Under the pieces are notes generated by a model. It was given only the letters and a program-made list of their open reading frames with translations. It searched no databases and was not told the DNA's origin. The translations under genes were made by a program, and so were the position numbers. A stretch of 64,000 bases of DNA from Pseudoalteromonas sp. MSK9-3 (GTDB taxonomy: Bacteria; Pseudomonadota; Gammaproteobacteria; Enterobacterales; Alteromonadaceae), in assembly GCF_003590335.1 (NCBI RefSeq), contig NZ_MIET01000004.1:62001-126000 (forward strand), written 5' to 3'. Numbering within the stretch: the stretch's first letter is position 1; every line of letters begins with the position of its first letter. Positions 29,615-37,978 of the stretch are shown in pieces.

Positions 29615-31630
29615 TTAGTCTTGATCCAACGTTCTAAATATATCGCTGCTATGACTTTTTATATGAGTATAATAAATCCCATTCTCCACAATCGTTAATT
29701 TAGTAGGGGATACATTTTCTAACAATAGTTCTTGTTGTTTATTTGTTAAATTCATTTTAATAACACTCAATGAGTTGGATGAATCATCGAGGTAATACAG
29801 GTGCTCACCTTTAACTTGAAAATTAAACACACCGATGTAGTCAATCATAGTAAATGTTGCCGAATTCATATGAATGTTATTAATATAAAGCTCCTTATTT
29901 TGAGATATAAACGCTGTTTCTTTTGGATTTTTACTGTATTTAATGTATGCCCAATCTTCGTCAATCAAAGTAATCTCTTCAGTAAGAATAGAATAATGGT
30001 GAACTCGCCATTTTCCTTCAACCCTTAGGCTAAAAGCTAAAGTAGTTTCATCAAACCATGACATCCCCCGAGCCACTTGCAGTGGAATTTTTACTAATTT
30101 AATTTCTTTAGTACTTATATTTAACAGCTTTATGCCATAAGACATTAACAAGCTTAATTTTTTATTATCTGGGGAAAATTGTAGATCTTGATAGTGCTGG
30201 TAATCTGTAAACTGAGATATTTGCCTTTTAGAATTGTTATTAACGTTGTAAAGCCAAACTTGCGACGTATTCGCCTCTCTCGATATATAGGCTAGCTGTT
30301 TATTATCACTTGAAATATCGGGTAATCGATCAACAACTGAAGAATCAATAATTGCTACACTGCTTTTTAACTTTTCTTCATAAAAACGGATATCGAAGTT
30401 AAGCTGGCTACCACTATAGATATAGTCACTATTGTTGTGTATACGACTAACTGGACTGATAAGGTGAGTCGTATTTATGATTTTTTTCGTGTTATTACCA
30501 GCAAGGTCCATCTCAACCAAACTTTGGTTAGGGTAAGGGCCCATTACCACAATTTTATTACCTGAATGATTAAAAATTGCGCAGCAAATGTATTCGTCTT
30601 TTTTAAATAAATAAGTAGAAATACTTTCTTCTAAATCCAACAAGTAAAAAGCATGCCATTGCTGCTCGTCGGGGGTAGAGAGTAGTAATTTATCTTCAGT
30701 CGGATGTAGGTCAAAAAAAACGTGCCCGGCATTGAAAGGAGGTGGTTGATTTAACTGTTTTTTATAACCACTATGAAGGTCCATTACGTATAATAAATAA
30801 GGATGCTCAGCCGTTCTTCTTTCACTGTAGACAATTTTCGAATTGTTATGGTTATATGCTACTCGCCCAAAGCTGCCAATTGGACAATTATGTATAACCT
30901 CTTCCCTGCTTATTGTATTACCTAATAGAAACACTCGTTTAATTTGGCAAACCGAATGATTATTATACATATAGATAAGATTAGTGCTATCTGCTGACCA
31001 GGTCGCTGAACTCGCATCGCCCGCGTTATCACTTAACTGAAAAATAGCACCTGTTGCAGTATTCTTCAGAATAAGTTTTTCCCATCCCTTATTTCGGCTG
31101 CTGTAACTTAAAAAACGACCATTAGGAGATATAACCGCGTCACTTTCTAACCCTGCATCTCGCGTTAATGCTGAAACAACTTTTAGCGGTTTAACCTCTG
31201 ACGTGTTCGACATAAAGACTAAATAAGTCATGGCTATTAGCAGAAAGAAAATGGTTAATTTCCATTGAAATGACGGTTTATTTAAGTCAGCACTTTTAAG
31301 TTTATGTGGTTCGACTAAACTTGTATTGGCAATAAACTTGTAGCCTATACGCGGTAAAGTTTTAATGAATGTTGATTTTTTGGCGTCATCACCGAGTGCT
31401 TTTCTTAGCTTAGTAATGACCCGGTTTACTGCATTATCAGTAACAATTTGTCCATGCCATACGTTATCAATTAACTCACCTCGGGTGATCTGTTGATGTG
31501 CATGCTTGCAAAAGTAGGCTAAAACCTCTGACTCTCTAACTTCAAGCTCAATGGTATGTTTTTCAAAAGTAAGTGTCTGCTTTACCTCTGAAAAAACTAT
31601 ACCATTGATTTTATAGATTATATCAGTCAT
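29615..31630 (-). CDS. CadC/ToxR-like membrane regulator with beta-propeller sensor
   Basis: The 671-residue protein has an N-terminal OmpR-type winged helix (residues 1-105: RESEVLAYFCKHAHQQITRGELIDNVW, split here as RESEVLAYF and ITRGELIDNVW; recognition part DNAVNRVITKLRKALGDD). One membrane helix follows (about 128-146, TIFFLLIAMTYLVFMS), then a long periplasmic region with TolB/WD40-like blades (SPNGRFLSYSS, SADSTNLIYMY, SSDNKQLAYIS, SPDNKKLSLLM). This one-component architecture senses the periplasm and binds DNA directly. It is divergent from the CocE-type hydrolase, separated by about 140 bp, and probably regulates it. Both sit between nth remnants 1 and 2. Confidence 0.88.
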   Translation of the reverse strand: MTDIIYKINGIVFSEVKQTLTFEKHTIELEVRESEVLAYFCKHAHQQITRGELIDNVWHGQIVTDNAVNRVITKLRKALGDDAKKSTFIKTLPRIGYKFIANTSLVEPHKLKSADLNKPSFQWKLTIFFLLIAMTYLVFMSNTSEVKPLKVVSALTRDAGLESDAVISPNGRFLSYSSRNKGWEKLILKNTATGAIFQLSDNAGDASSATWSADSTNLIYMYNNHSVCQIKRVFLLGNTISREEVIHNCPIGSFGRVAYNHNNSKIVYSERRTAEHPYLLYVMDLHSGYKKQLNQPPPFNAGHVFFDLHPTEDKLLLSTPDEQQWHAFYLLDLEESISTYLFKKDEYICCAIFNHSGNKIVVMGPYPNQSLVEMDLAGNNTKKIINTTHLISPVSRIHNNSDYIYSGSQLNFDIRFYEEKLKSSVAIIDSSVVDRLPDISSDNKQLAYISREANTSQVWLYNVNNNSKRQISQFTDYQHYQDLQFSPDNKKLSLLMSYGIKLLNISTKEIKLVKIPLQVARGMSWFDETTLAFSLRVEGKWRVHHYSILTEEITLIDEDWAYIKYSKNPKETAFISQNKELYINNIHMNSATFTMIDYIGVFNFQVKGEHLYYLDDSSNSLSVIKMNLTNKQQELLLENVSPTKLTIVENGIYYTHIKSHSSDIFRTLDQD

Positions 31631-31769
31631 TCACACAATATCTTTGGTTAGTTGTTAAAGCAAATTATACCTTGATCACAACTAATCATCATTAATCATC
31701 GGTAAATCACTACTGTATTTCATGTTTTAGATATTGTTCAGCCCTCTCTACAAACACGTTGACTACATA

Positions 31770-33536
31770 ATGATATTAAAAAAATTAATCTACTTAAGCC
31801 TATACTGCTTTATAGCTATTTTCACGCAAACAATTCACGGAACAGAGTCACTCCAAGGTAACAAAGCAACTCATAGTAAAGATTTCGTCATCAATACTGA
31901 TGTATTGATAAAAACATCTAGTGGTGCAACACTTTCTGCCGTTATTGTTCTGCCCAAAACCATGAAAAAGCCTCAACCAACAGCGTTACAGTTTCATATT
32001 TACACTGATGTAAAAGAGCATGTAAAAACAGCGATAAATGCCGCTAAGCATGGTTATATTGGCATTGTTGTTGACACCAGAGGTAAGCGTCTAAGCCCTG
32101 ACCAAATTATTCCGTATGAACATGATGCAAAAGATATCAATGACGTAATTGACTGGATAAGTAAACAAGACTTTAGTGACGGACGTGTTGCTATGTATGG
32201 TGGCAGTTATTTGGGGTTTACCCAATGGGCCGCAACTAAATATATGCATCCAGCTTTAAAAACTATTGTGCCTTCTGTTGCCAACAACCCTATGCAAGGC
32301 TTGCCGATGGAAAATAACATTTTTATTACCCCTAATTATCAGTGGCCGTTTTATGTAATGAATAATAAAACACTAGATAAGAAAGTAAATAACAATAGAG
32401 ACTATTGGCATAAAGCTATTAATGACTGGTATTTGAGCGGCCGTTCATATCGTGACATTGATAAAATTGAAGGAACCCCCAACCCTTTATTACAAAAGTT
32501 TTTAAATCATCCATCTCATGATGACTTTTGGCTAAATATGGGGCCAAGGGGAAATGAATACAGTAAGATAAACATACCGGTTTTATCTATTAATGGTTAT
32601 TACGATGATGGTCACATATCCGCATTGTATTATTTAAATCAACATTTAAAACATAATAAAAATGCTGAACATTACTGGATTATCGGCCCCTACAACCACT
32701 TTTTTAGTAAATCGAAAAAAATTAATGGTTATCTGAAAGATTCCGTAGCAGAATTAGATCGAACAGAACTTGCATTTCAATGGTTTGACTATGTTTTAAA
32801 AGGTAAAAAAAAGCCTGATTTAATAAAAAGTAAAGTTAACTATCAACTGATGGGAGACAACTCTTGGCAGCATGCGAATTCATTACCTGAGCTAAATAGT
32901 GACTATCAGCGCTTTTATTTGAGTACTGAGAAATACAAAAGTACTTACCTATTAACTAAAAAAATTAGCAGTAAAGTAGACTCTTTGAAGCAAGTTGTTG
33001 ATTTAGCAGATCGAACAACAAGTACTAATACCGAATCTTATTATTGGCCAATTATCAAAGATCGACTCACTGATCCAACAGGCTTTACATTTGCGAGCTT
33101 ACCGTTTGCACAAGACACCTCGGTACACGGTAGTTTTTCTGGTGAAATAAAAGTAAAAATTAATAAAAAAGACTTTGATTTGGGTATGACGTTTTACGAA
33201 TTAACGCCTGATGGAAAGTACTTTGAACTTTTTTATTATATTGGCCGAGCTAGTTATGCGAAAGATCCCAGTAATAGACAGTTACTCACCCCTCATAAAG
33301 TAGAAACCATTCCTTTTAAAGATACTCGTATGACTGGTAAATTATTTAAAAAGGGAAGTCGATTAGTCGTCGTTTTGAATGTCAATAAAAATGAAATGGC
33401 GCAAATTAATTTTGGTACAGGCAAAGATGTGAGCGATGAAAGTAATGCAGATGGTGCGATACCACTTAAGATAGAGTGGTTAAATAGCGGTTTCATTAAT
33501 ATCCCTATGAAAGTGATGGATCGAAAAAAGAACTAA
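31770..33536 (+). CDS. CocE/NonD-family alpha/beta hydrolase (X-Pro dipeptidyl-peptidase-like), secreted
   Basis: The ATG at 31770 begins a signal peptide (MILKKLIYLSLYCFIAIF), so it is preferred over the frame start at 31734; this gives 588 residues. The catalytic set is visible: nucleophile Ser in MYGGSYLGF (about Ser146), Asp in SINGYYDDG and His in GPYNHFF. A C-terminal jelly-roll domain, typical of the family (from about residue 365), ends the protein. Family members cleave X-Pro dipeptides, glutaryl-7-ACA or cocaine esters; the substrate here is unknown. AT content is high. It is divergent from the CadC-like regulator. Confidence 0.85.
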   Translation: MILKKLIYLSLYCFIAIFTQTIHGTESLQGNKATHSKDFVINTDVLIKTSSGATLSAVIVLPKTMKKPQPTALQFHIYTDVKEHVKTAINAAKHGYIGIVVDTRGKRLSPDQIIPYEHDAKDINDVIDWISKQDFSDGRVAMYGGSYLGFTQWAATKYMHPALKTIVPSVANNPMQGLPMENNIFITPNYQWPFYVMNNKTLDKKVNNNRDYWHKAINDWYLSGRSYRDIDKIEGTPNPLLQKFLNHPSHDDFWLNMGPRGNEYSKINIPVLSINGYYDDGHISALYYLNQHLKHNKNAEHYWIIGPYNHFFSKSKKINGYLKDSVAELDRTELAFQWFDYVLKGKKKPDLIKSKVNYQLMGDNSWQHANSLPELNSDYQRFYLSTEKYKSTYLLTKKISSKVDSLKQVVDLADRTTSTNTESYYWPIIKDRLTDPTGFTFASLPFAQDTSVHGSFSGEIKVKINKKDFDLGMTFYELTPDGKYFELFYYIGRASYAKDPSNRQLLTPHKVETIPFKDTRMTGKLFKKGSRLVVVLNVNKNEMAQINFGTGKDVSDESNADGAIPLKIEWLNSGFINIPMKVMDRKKN

Positions 33537-33637
33537 AGCTACTACAACTAAATGAATTCATAAGGTATTCATTGAGACTAACGTCTGCAATGCTAGAGGC
33601 TACCGTAATGGTGAACTGTACCATCTATCTTGGTTTT

Positions 33638-33885
33638 TTTGGCTAACCAACCATAGCGATCGACTCCCATATTGACCGTGTTTTAAATTGTACTAATAAG
33701 TTTGTTCTGGGTAAAAATGAGGTTGAGGTCGAAAAAAGCTCTAAAAGGTGGTGCCTGCCGAATTTAAAGTCGACGTGTATCACTGGCTTATTCTACATGG
33801 CCGTTATGTGTGTACCGCTCGTAAGCCTAAGTGTGATTCTTGCCTCATTGAAGGTTTGTGTGAGCTTAAAGATAAAACCGAATAG
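33638..33885 (+). pseudogene. nth 3'-end remnant 2 (degenerate)
   Basis: It begins at the same Phe130 codon as remnant 1 (TTTGGC). Trp132 is a stop (TAA), and indels break the frame near 33734, but the end is clear: CTARKPKC, then DSCLIEGLCELKDKTE and TAG. It carries non-synonymous changes as well as nonsense ones, so it is older or from a more distant donor than remnant 1. Preceding bases include ATCTATC, similar to the ATCTACC before remnants 1 and 3. Confidence 0.88.
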
Positions 33886-33896
33886 GCCTGCTTTAA

Positions 33897-33926
33897 GATC
33901 AGAGTTATACAGGTAATACTCTGATC
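33897..33926. terminator. Hairpin just after nth remnant 2
   Basis: GATCAGAGT and ACTCTGATC form a perfect 9-bp stem with a 12-base loop, 11 bp after the remnant stop. There is no T-run. It may be a terminator inherited with the nth 3' end or part of the module boundary. Confidence 0.45.
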
Positions 33927-34011
33927 TAATTAACATTCTAGTACAGGCGCATTAAGCTATTCAGTCTTGGAAGAGCCGATTTACTAACACCATGGTCTAA
34001 TTTAGATAGCA

Positions 34012-34635
34012 CTATGCCTTTTTCTTATCATGTATAAGTGCTTTGTACTCTGTTCCGCTCTTTAAGCCGCAGGTATGGCTCTGCGTATTCTTAAATGTAA
34101 TTGGAATTGTTTGCCCACAAGGAAGCGCATTATAATTCGGTGGTAAATTTGGTCCGCACTTTTGCACATCAAAGTGTAAGTGAGGGCCGCCACTTTGCCC
34201 TGTATTACCACTTAACCCGATAATATCTCCCGCTTTTACGTTGTCCCCTTCAGATACAAACGACCCATTTTTTGTAAGGTGAAAATATCTTGCTACTGAG
34301 CCATCATCATGTTGAATAAAAATGTAGTTTTCTTCCAAATCTATATTATTTCCATCTTCAAAAACTTCTCGAACACTTACTACTTCGCCTGCTCTAGATG
34401 CCAGTACCTTTGTACCAATAGGCATTACAAAATCTATTGCAAAAGTACCGACTCCATTATTTGAAGCGCGATAATGCTCAGTCGCAGCATAAACACTTCT
34501 GGTAGTACCCACCTCGTAAGGTAACAAATAGGCTGAACTTTCTAGAGCTGGAAATACCGTACAATCAACTACCGGTTTTGAACAAGCCGTTAAAGATAAA
34601 GGGATAAAAAACAAGCTCACAAACAATTTCTTCAT
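34012..34635 (-). CDS. M23/LytM-like lipoprotein with an altered zinc site
   Basis: The 207-residue protein has a lipobox LTAC (Cys18). The LytM-type domain spans about 55-160: GTFAIDFVMPIGT (Asp68), YFHLTKNGS (His119) and GPHLHFD (His152, His154). In active M23 peptidases the first ligand is His four residues before the Asp; here that position is Thr64. It may be inactive or use a different ligand; some family members share this AIDF variant. The C-terminal tail has three Cys. It would act on, or bind, peptidoglycan at the membrane surface. It is alone in the third module, leftward, with a GGAG-type ribosome site. Confidence 0.8.
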   Translation of the reverse strand: MKKLFVSLFFIPLSLTACSKPVVDCTVFPALESSAYLLPYEVGTTRSVYAATEHYRASNNGVGTFAIDFVMPIGTKVLASRAGEVVSVREVFEDGNNIDLEENYIFIQHDDGSVARYFHLTKNGSFVSEGDNVKAGDIIGLSGNTGQSGGPHLHFDVQKCGPNLPPNYNALPCGQTIPITFKNTQSHTCGLKSGTEYKALIHDKKKA

Positions 34636-34800
34636 TCAAATTCTCCTCTTTAAACAGTATTAGTCGCTAAAAAGGCAACAAAGGTTTAAAGGGGTTGAAA
34701 ATAAGACCGATGATCAAAAAAACGGATGCAAACAAAATATTTACTGGGAAAGAAAATGAAAAAGGCCACAATATAAACGCTTGATCTACCTTTATTCTGT

Positions 34801-34824
34801 TTTGGTTGGCCCGTGATAGTAAAT
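34801..34824 (+). pseudogene. Trace of nth 3'-end remnant 3
   Basis: TTTGGTTGGCCC and the next codons read FGWPVIVN, against FGWPTIAVD in nth; the similarity then fades. On its own this would be too short to call. The same start codon and the preceding ATCTACC plus T-rich tract (34784-34800, about 14 of 17 bases as before remnant 1) make it credible as the oldest junction. Confidence 0.45.
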
Positions 34825-34885
34825 TAAAATTATCAAACTATACGCTCAACAGCTTAGTTATATTTCAGTAACGCAAAGCGTTAAT

Positions 34886-34916
34886 AAAGCCAAGTACTTT
34901 ACCTGTGCTTGGCTTT
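34886..34916. terminator. Hairpin terminator downstream of the DUF1330 gene
   Basis: AAAGCCAAG and CTTGGCTTT form a perfect 9-bp stem with flanking A/T tracts. It lies 21 bp beyond the stop of the leftward DUF1330 gene. Confidence 0.7.
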
Positions 34917-34937
34917 ATTTATACGAACTAAGTCGCC

Positions 34938-35219
34938 TTAAATAGAATTTGTTACAACAAAGCGGCTTTCTATTGCCTGCTCTCTCAGTTCAATGAGCAC
35001 TTGATACTCATCACTGTTATACCAAGACTGAGCTTGTGCTACCGAGCTAAACTCAATGACAGCCCTATTAGCAAATCGCGATTTACCATGTAGTGACTCT
35101 GCTGGCCCTTTGGCAATGAATTTACCACCAAATTTTGCCACCGTTTTCCCCGCTTGTTGACCATATTGCTGCAATAACTCTTGATTTTTCACGTTACTTT
35201 CTACGATTACGAACGCCAT
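34938..35219 (-). CDS. DUF1330 family protein
   Basis: The 93-residue protein begins MAFVIVESNVKN and has the family pattern of a ferredoxin-like dimeric alpha/beta barrel: GGKFIAKGP, RAVIEFSS and AQSWYNSDEYQVL. The W.nS.eYq motif is the DUF1330 hallmark. Biochemical role is unknown. It is divergent from the LysR gene at 35315, about 95 bp away, and is the probable target of that regulator. A terminator follows. Confidence 0.9.
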   Translation of the reverse strand: MAFVIVESNVKNQELLQQYGQQAGKTVAKFGGKFIAKGPAESLHGKSRFANRAVIEFSSVAQAQSWYNSDEYQVLIELREQAIESRFVVTNSI

Positions 35220-35314
35220 TTTATTCTCCTTAAGACATTTGAACAGCTAGACTCATTCTATTTTTGATGTAATTATTAAACAACAACCAAAAAATAAACT
35301 GATTGTTTAATATT

Positions 35315-36250
35315 ATGAACACCGTAAAGCTTGCTCCGTTACTGCTCATTTTTGTCGAAGTTGCTAAACAGAAGTCTTTTACTAAAGCGGCAAAAAAGCT
35401 TGGCTTAAGTAAATCAGCCGTCAGTCTGCAAATAAAGCGCTTGGAGCATGACGTTAAAATGCAGTTGCTTGCACGTAATACTCGCGGTGTTGTACTTACA
35501 GGCTCTGGAGAGGCTTTATTTAAAAGAAGCGAGTCTTTGAGTGGCCAAATCTACCATGTAGTGCAAGATATACAGCAGGTTAAAGCACAACCTAGTGGAC
35601 GATTTAAAGTATCTGTCCCGCCTTTTTTTGAGCAAAACATGGTGGTACCGGCCTTGAAACAATTGCTCCTTGAATATCCCCTAATAGAACCTGAGCTCGT
35701 TGTGACTGGCAGCTGGGTTGATTTGATTGAGCATCAACTAGATGTGGCAATATTTGGCGGGAAAATGAGAGACTGTGAATATAAAGCGCAATCTATTGGT
35801 CGAATTCACGATGTATTTACGGTATCTCCGGGTTATTTGAAACAACATGCAGACATAGGCTCTTTACAAGACTTAATTAAAGGAGATCACAAGTTGATCG
35901 CTACCCCGTGGCAAAGTGGTCGCATCAAGCTCTTCGAAAATGGCAAAGCAATTGAACATGTGTTACCACACACTATGTTTACAAACAGCTTGGTCACCTT
36001 AGTCGATATGGTGGAACAAGATATGGGGATAGCGCTATTACCACACTCAATTATTAAGAAAAAAATCTTATCCGGGCAGCTAACGCATACTTTTAAACAC
36101 AACTTCGTACAGATCCTCCCCGAAATTACAGGACAAGCGTGGCATTTCTATTTTATCCACCGCTATCATGCTAATAAACCCCCTCATGTTTCTCGCTTTT
36201 ATGAGTTGATCAACTTTTACTTTAGCGCTGCAAGTGAAGATCTTGTTTAA
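35315..36250 (+). CDS. LysR-family transcriptional regulator
   Basis: The ATG at 35315 is preferred over an upstream TTG at 35303; the protein is then 311 residues, usual for the family. The N-terminal helix-turn-helix is clear (VEVAKQKSFTKAAKKLGLSKSAVSLQIKRLE, e.g. AAKKLGLSKSAVSLQI), followed by a substrate-binding domain with VPPFFEQNMVVPAL and DVAIFGG. It is encoded divergently from DUF1330. LysR regulators usually act on the divergent neighbour in response to a small ligand, unknown here. Confidence 0.92.
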   Translation: MNTVKLAPLLLIFVEVAKQKSFTKAAKKLGLSKSAVSLQIKRLEHDVKMQLLARNTRGVVLTGSGEALFKRSESLSGQIYHVVQDIQQVKAQPSGRFKVSVPPFFEQNMVVPALKQLLLEYPLIEPELVVTGSWVDLIEHQLDVAIFGGKMRDCEYKAQSIGRIHDVFTVSPGYLKQHADIGSLQDLIKGDHKLIATPWQSGRIKLFENGKAIEHVLPHTMFTNSLVTLVDMVEQDMGIALLPHSIIKKKILSGQLTHTFKHNFVQILPEITGQAWHFYFIHRYHANKPPHVSRFYELINFYFSAASEDLV

Positions 36251-36452
36251 CCTCAAGTTGGGATTAGGGTTTTGGAATAGTAAATGTTTTGAAAACAAAT
36301 TTAACTACAATCCAATGATGATATTTTGCTCAATATCAAGGCGCTTTTATGCAGTAATAGCGAGCTATTACAAATGAAAGCAAACCCGGGAGTGAGAAAA
36401 ATAACTTTATTGGGCAAATTCGCTTATCCAGAGCTGAGGTTATTTAGCCAAT

Positions 36453-37346
36453 TTAAAACCGCCAGGTAACATTACATAGTTTGTCAATAAACCAACTTAA
36501 CGCTTTCCCTTGCTGCCCCTTATTCCATGCAATAAATAGATCTTGATTAGGTCTAGGAATGGCGCATTCTTTTTGTATCAAAGAACCATCATTTAAATAC
36601 GGTGCAGCGAGATGTTGCGGTAAAAAACCAACGCCAATGCCCTGTCGCTGCGCCACTAACTTGGCATTCATATTATTTACCCTAATAACCTGCTTACTGT
36701 TAAAAAAGCCGGTTTCCCGAGTAGGTAATATTTGCGATGTATCGGCAACCACTATTGACGGGTATAACCTTAAGTGCTCTACATCTATCACTTCGTTAAT
36801 ACTTGCCAATGGGTGATCAGGTGCCACAGCGAAAATAAAGCTTACGTCATAAATTTTATGGGTATTAAACATGCCTTTAGGCAATTCACCTGATGCACCG
36901 ATGACAATATCAGCCCGTTTGCTATGCAGTGCATCCCACCCTCCCCCTAGCGCTTCTTCACTTAAAGTAATATCAACACTTTGAGGTAACCGGGCAAACT
37001 CGGCCAATAGCTCAAATAAGATATCCTGAGGCACTATCGTGTCACGGGCAATACACAACTCTCTCTCCCAACCAGACTCGAGTAAAGCAACCGCGTCTAC
37101 CATTTTATGAGTGGCATACAGTATTTCGCGACCGTGCGCTAAAACCAACTTTCCAGCGGGGGTTAATAGTGCCCTTTGCTTAGAGCGGTCAAATAACGCA
37201 GTACCAATATCCTCTTCCAGTTTTTTTATGGTGTAAGTGAGTGCTGAAGGCACTTTGTAAAGCGATTGAGCAGCAGCGGCAAAACTGCCTTTTTTATCAA
37301 TCGCATCAAGCGCCTTTAGCGCCTCAATGGTGATAGCTTGATGCAT
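36453..37346 (-). CDS. LysR-family transcriptional regulator, divergent from the DoxX-pirin-GHQR operon
   Basis: The ATG at 37346 is chosen because GGAGAAAG lies just upstream of it; an earlier in-frame ATG at 37358 overlaps that ribosome site. This gives 297 residues. The helix-turn-helix (GSFAAAAQSLYKVPSALTYTI) and LLTPAG junction are typical, followed by a ligand domain (DIVIGASGELPKG). Related regulators control pirin and DoxX genes in other proteobacteria. It is divergent from the operon at 37501-39682, with the shared promoter in the 150 bp between. Confidence 0.92.
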   Translation of the reverse strand: MHQAITIEALKALDAIDKKGSFAAAAQSLYKVPSALTYTIKKLEEDIGTALFDRSKQRALLTPAGKLVLAHGREILYATHKMVDAVALLESGWERELCIARDTIVPQDILFELLAEFARLPQSVDITLSEEALGGGWDALHSKRADIVIGASGELPKGMFNTHKIYDVSFIFAVAPDHPLASINEVIDVEHLRLYPSIVVADTSQILPTRETGFFNSKQVIRVNNMNAKLVAQRQGIGVGFLPQHLAAPYLNDGSLIQKECAIPRPNQDLFIAWNKGQQGKALSWFIDKLCNVTWRF

Positions 37347-37500
37347 AACTTTCTCCATTAACCTTTATTCAAATATTTTGAACCAAAAACTCAAAATGTT
37401 TCGATTTTTTATAGAACCTATCACACCTATACTTGATTTCAACAAGTAAGTTAGATGCTCAACAGCGATGATATACATTTAAATATAGTGAGGATTACAG

Positions 37501-37944
37501 ATGAAAACATTACTTAAAACGGTGACGACCTCTCATGCAAGCTACTCTGCATTATCGTTACGTATACCCATTGGTATTATTTTTATGGCCCATGGTGCGC
37601 AAAAATTATTTGCATGGTTTGGTGCTTACGGCTTAGAAGGTACGGCCGGATGGATGGAATCAATTGGCCTAGCACCTGGTTTTTTAATGGCGGTGTTAGC
37701 AGGTAGCGGAGAGTTCTTCGGGGGGTTATTTATTTTATTAGGGCTATTAACTAGGCCTGCCGCTGCTGTGCTCGCTATCACGATGATCGTGGCTATTTTC
37801 TCTGTCCACTTCAGCAATGGTTTGTTTATGTCAAATAATGGATATGAGTTTGCATTGGCACTATTAGCCGCGAGCGTGTCAGTCGCCATCTCAGGCAGCG
37901 GAAAGCTTTCTCTGGACAATTATTTAGCAAAGAAATTAGCTTAA
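37501..37944 (+). CDS. DoxX family membrane protein
   Basis: The 147-residue protein has four membrane helices and the DoxX pattern: LRIPIGIIFMAHGAQKLF near the start, then GWMESIGLAPGF and GSGEFFGGLFILLGLLTRPAA. DoxX proteins are linked to thiol and redox stress; exact activity is unsettled. It is the first gene of a three-gene operon with pirin and glutathionyl-hydroquinone reductase, with GAGGA before the ATG. Confidence 0.9.
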   Translation: MKTLLKTVTTSHASYSALSLRIPIGIIFMAHGAQKLFAWFGAYGLEGTAGWMESIGLAPGFLMAVLAGSGEFFGGLFILLGLLTRPAAAVLAITMIVAIFSVHFSNGLFMSNNGYEFALALLAASVSVAISGSGKLSLDNYLAKKLA

Positions 37945-37978
37945 CCACACATTATTTCACCAGTATTTGGAGAATAAA

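Larger units (their letters stand above)
25897..34824 (+). mobile_element. Proposed serial-insertion island at the nth 3' end (three modules, each closed by an nth 3' remnant)
   Basis: Intact nth is followed by cargo A (26143-29183), nth 3' remnant 1 (29184-29429), cargo B (29430-33637), remnant 2 (33638-33885), cargo C (33886-34800) and a trace of remnant 3 (34801-34824). All remnants begin at the codon for Phe130, in FGWPTIAVD. Decay increases with distance from nth: remnant 1 is intact in frame, remnant 2 has a stop and frameshifts, remnant 3 keeps about eight codons. The bases just before each remnant are alike (ATCTACC then T-rich), unlike nth itself, as an element end would be. No integrase, transposase or direct-repeat ends were found. 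The island is inferred; the remnants are seen directly. Confidence 0.6.

Noticed and set aside
25897-34824. nth fragments as an insertion sequence carrying part of nth
   Set aside because: No transposase, terminal inverted repeats or target duplications were found at the fragment borders.
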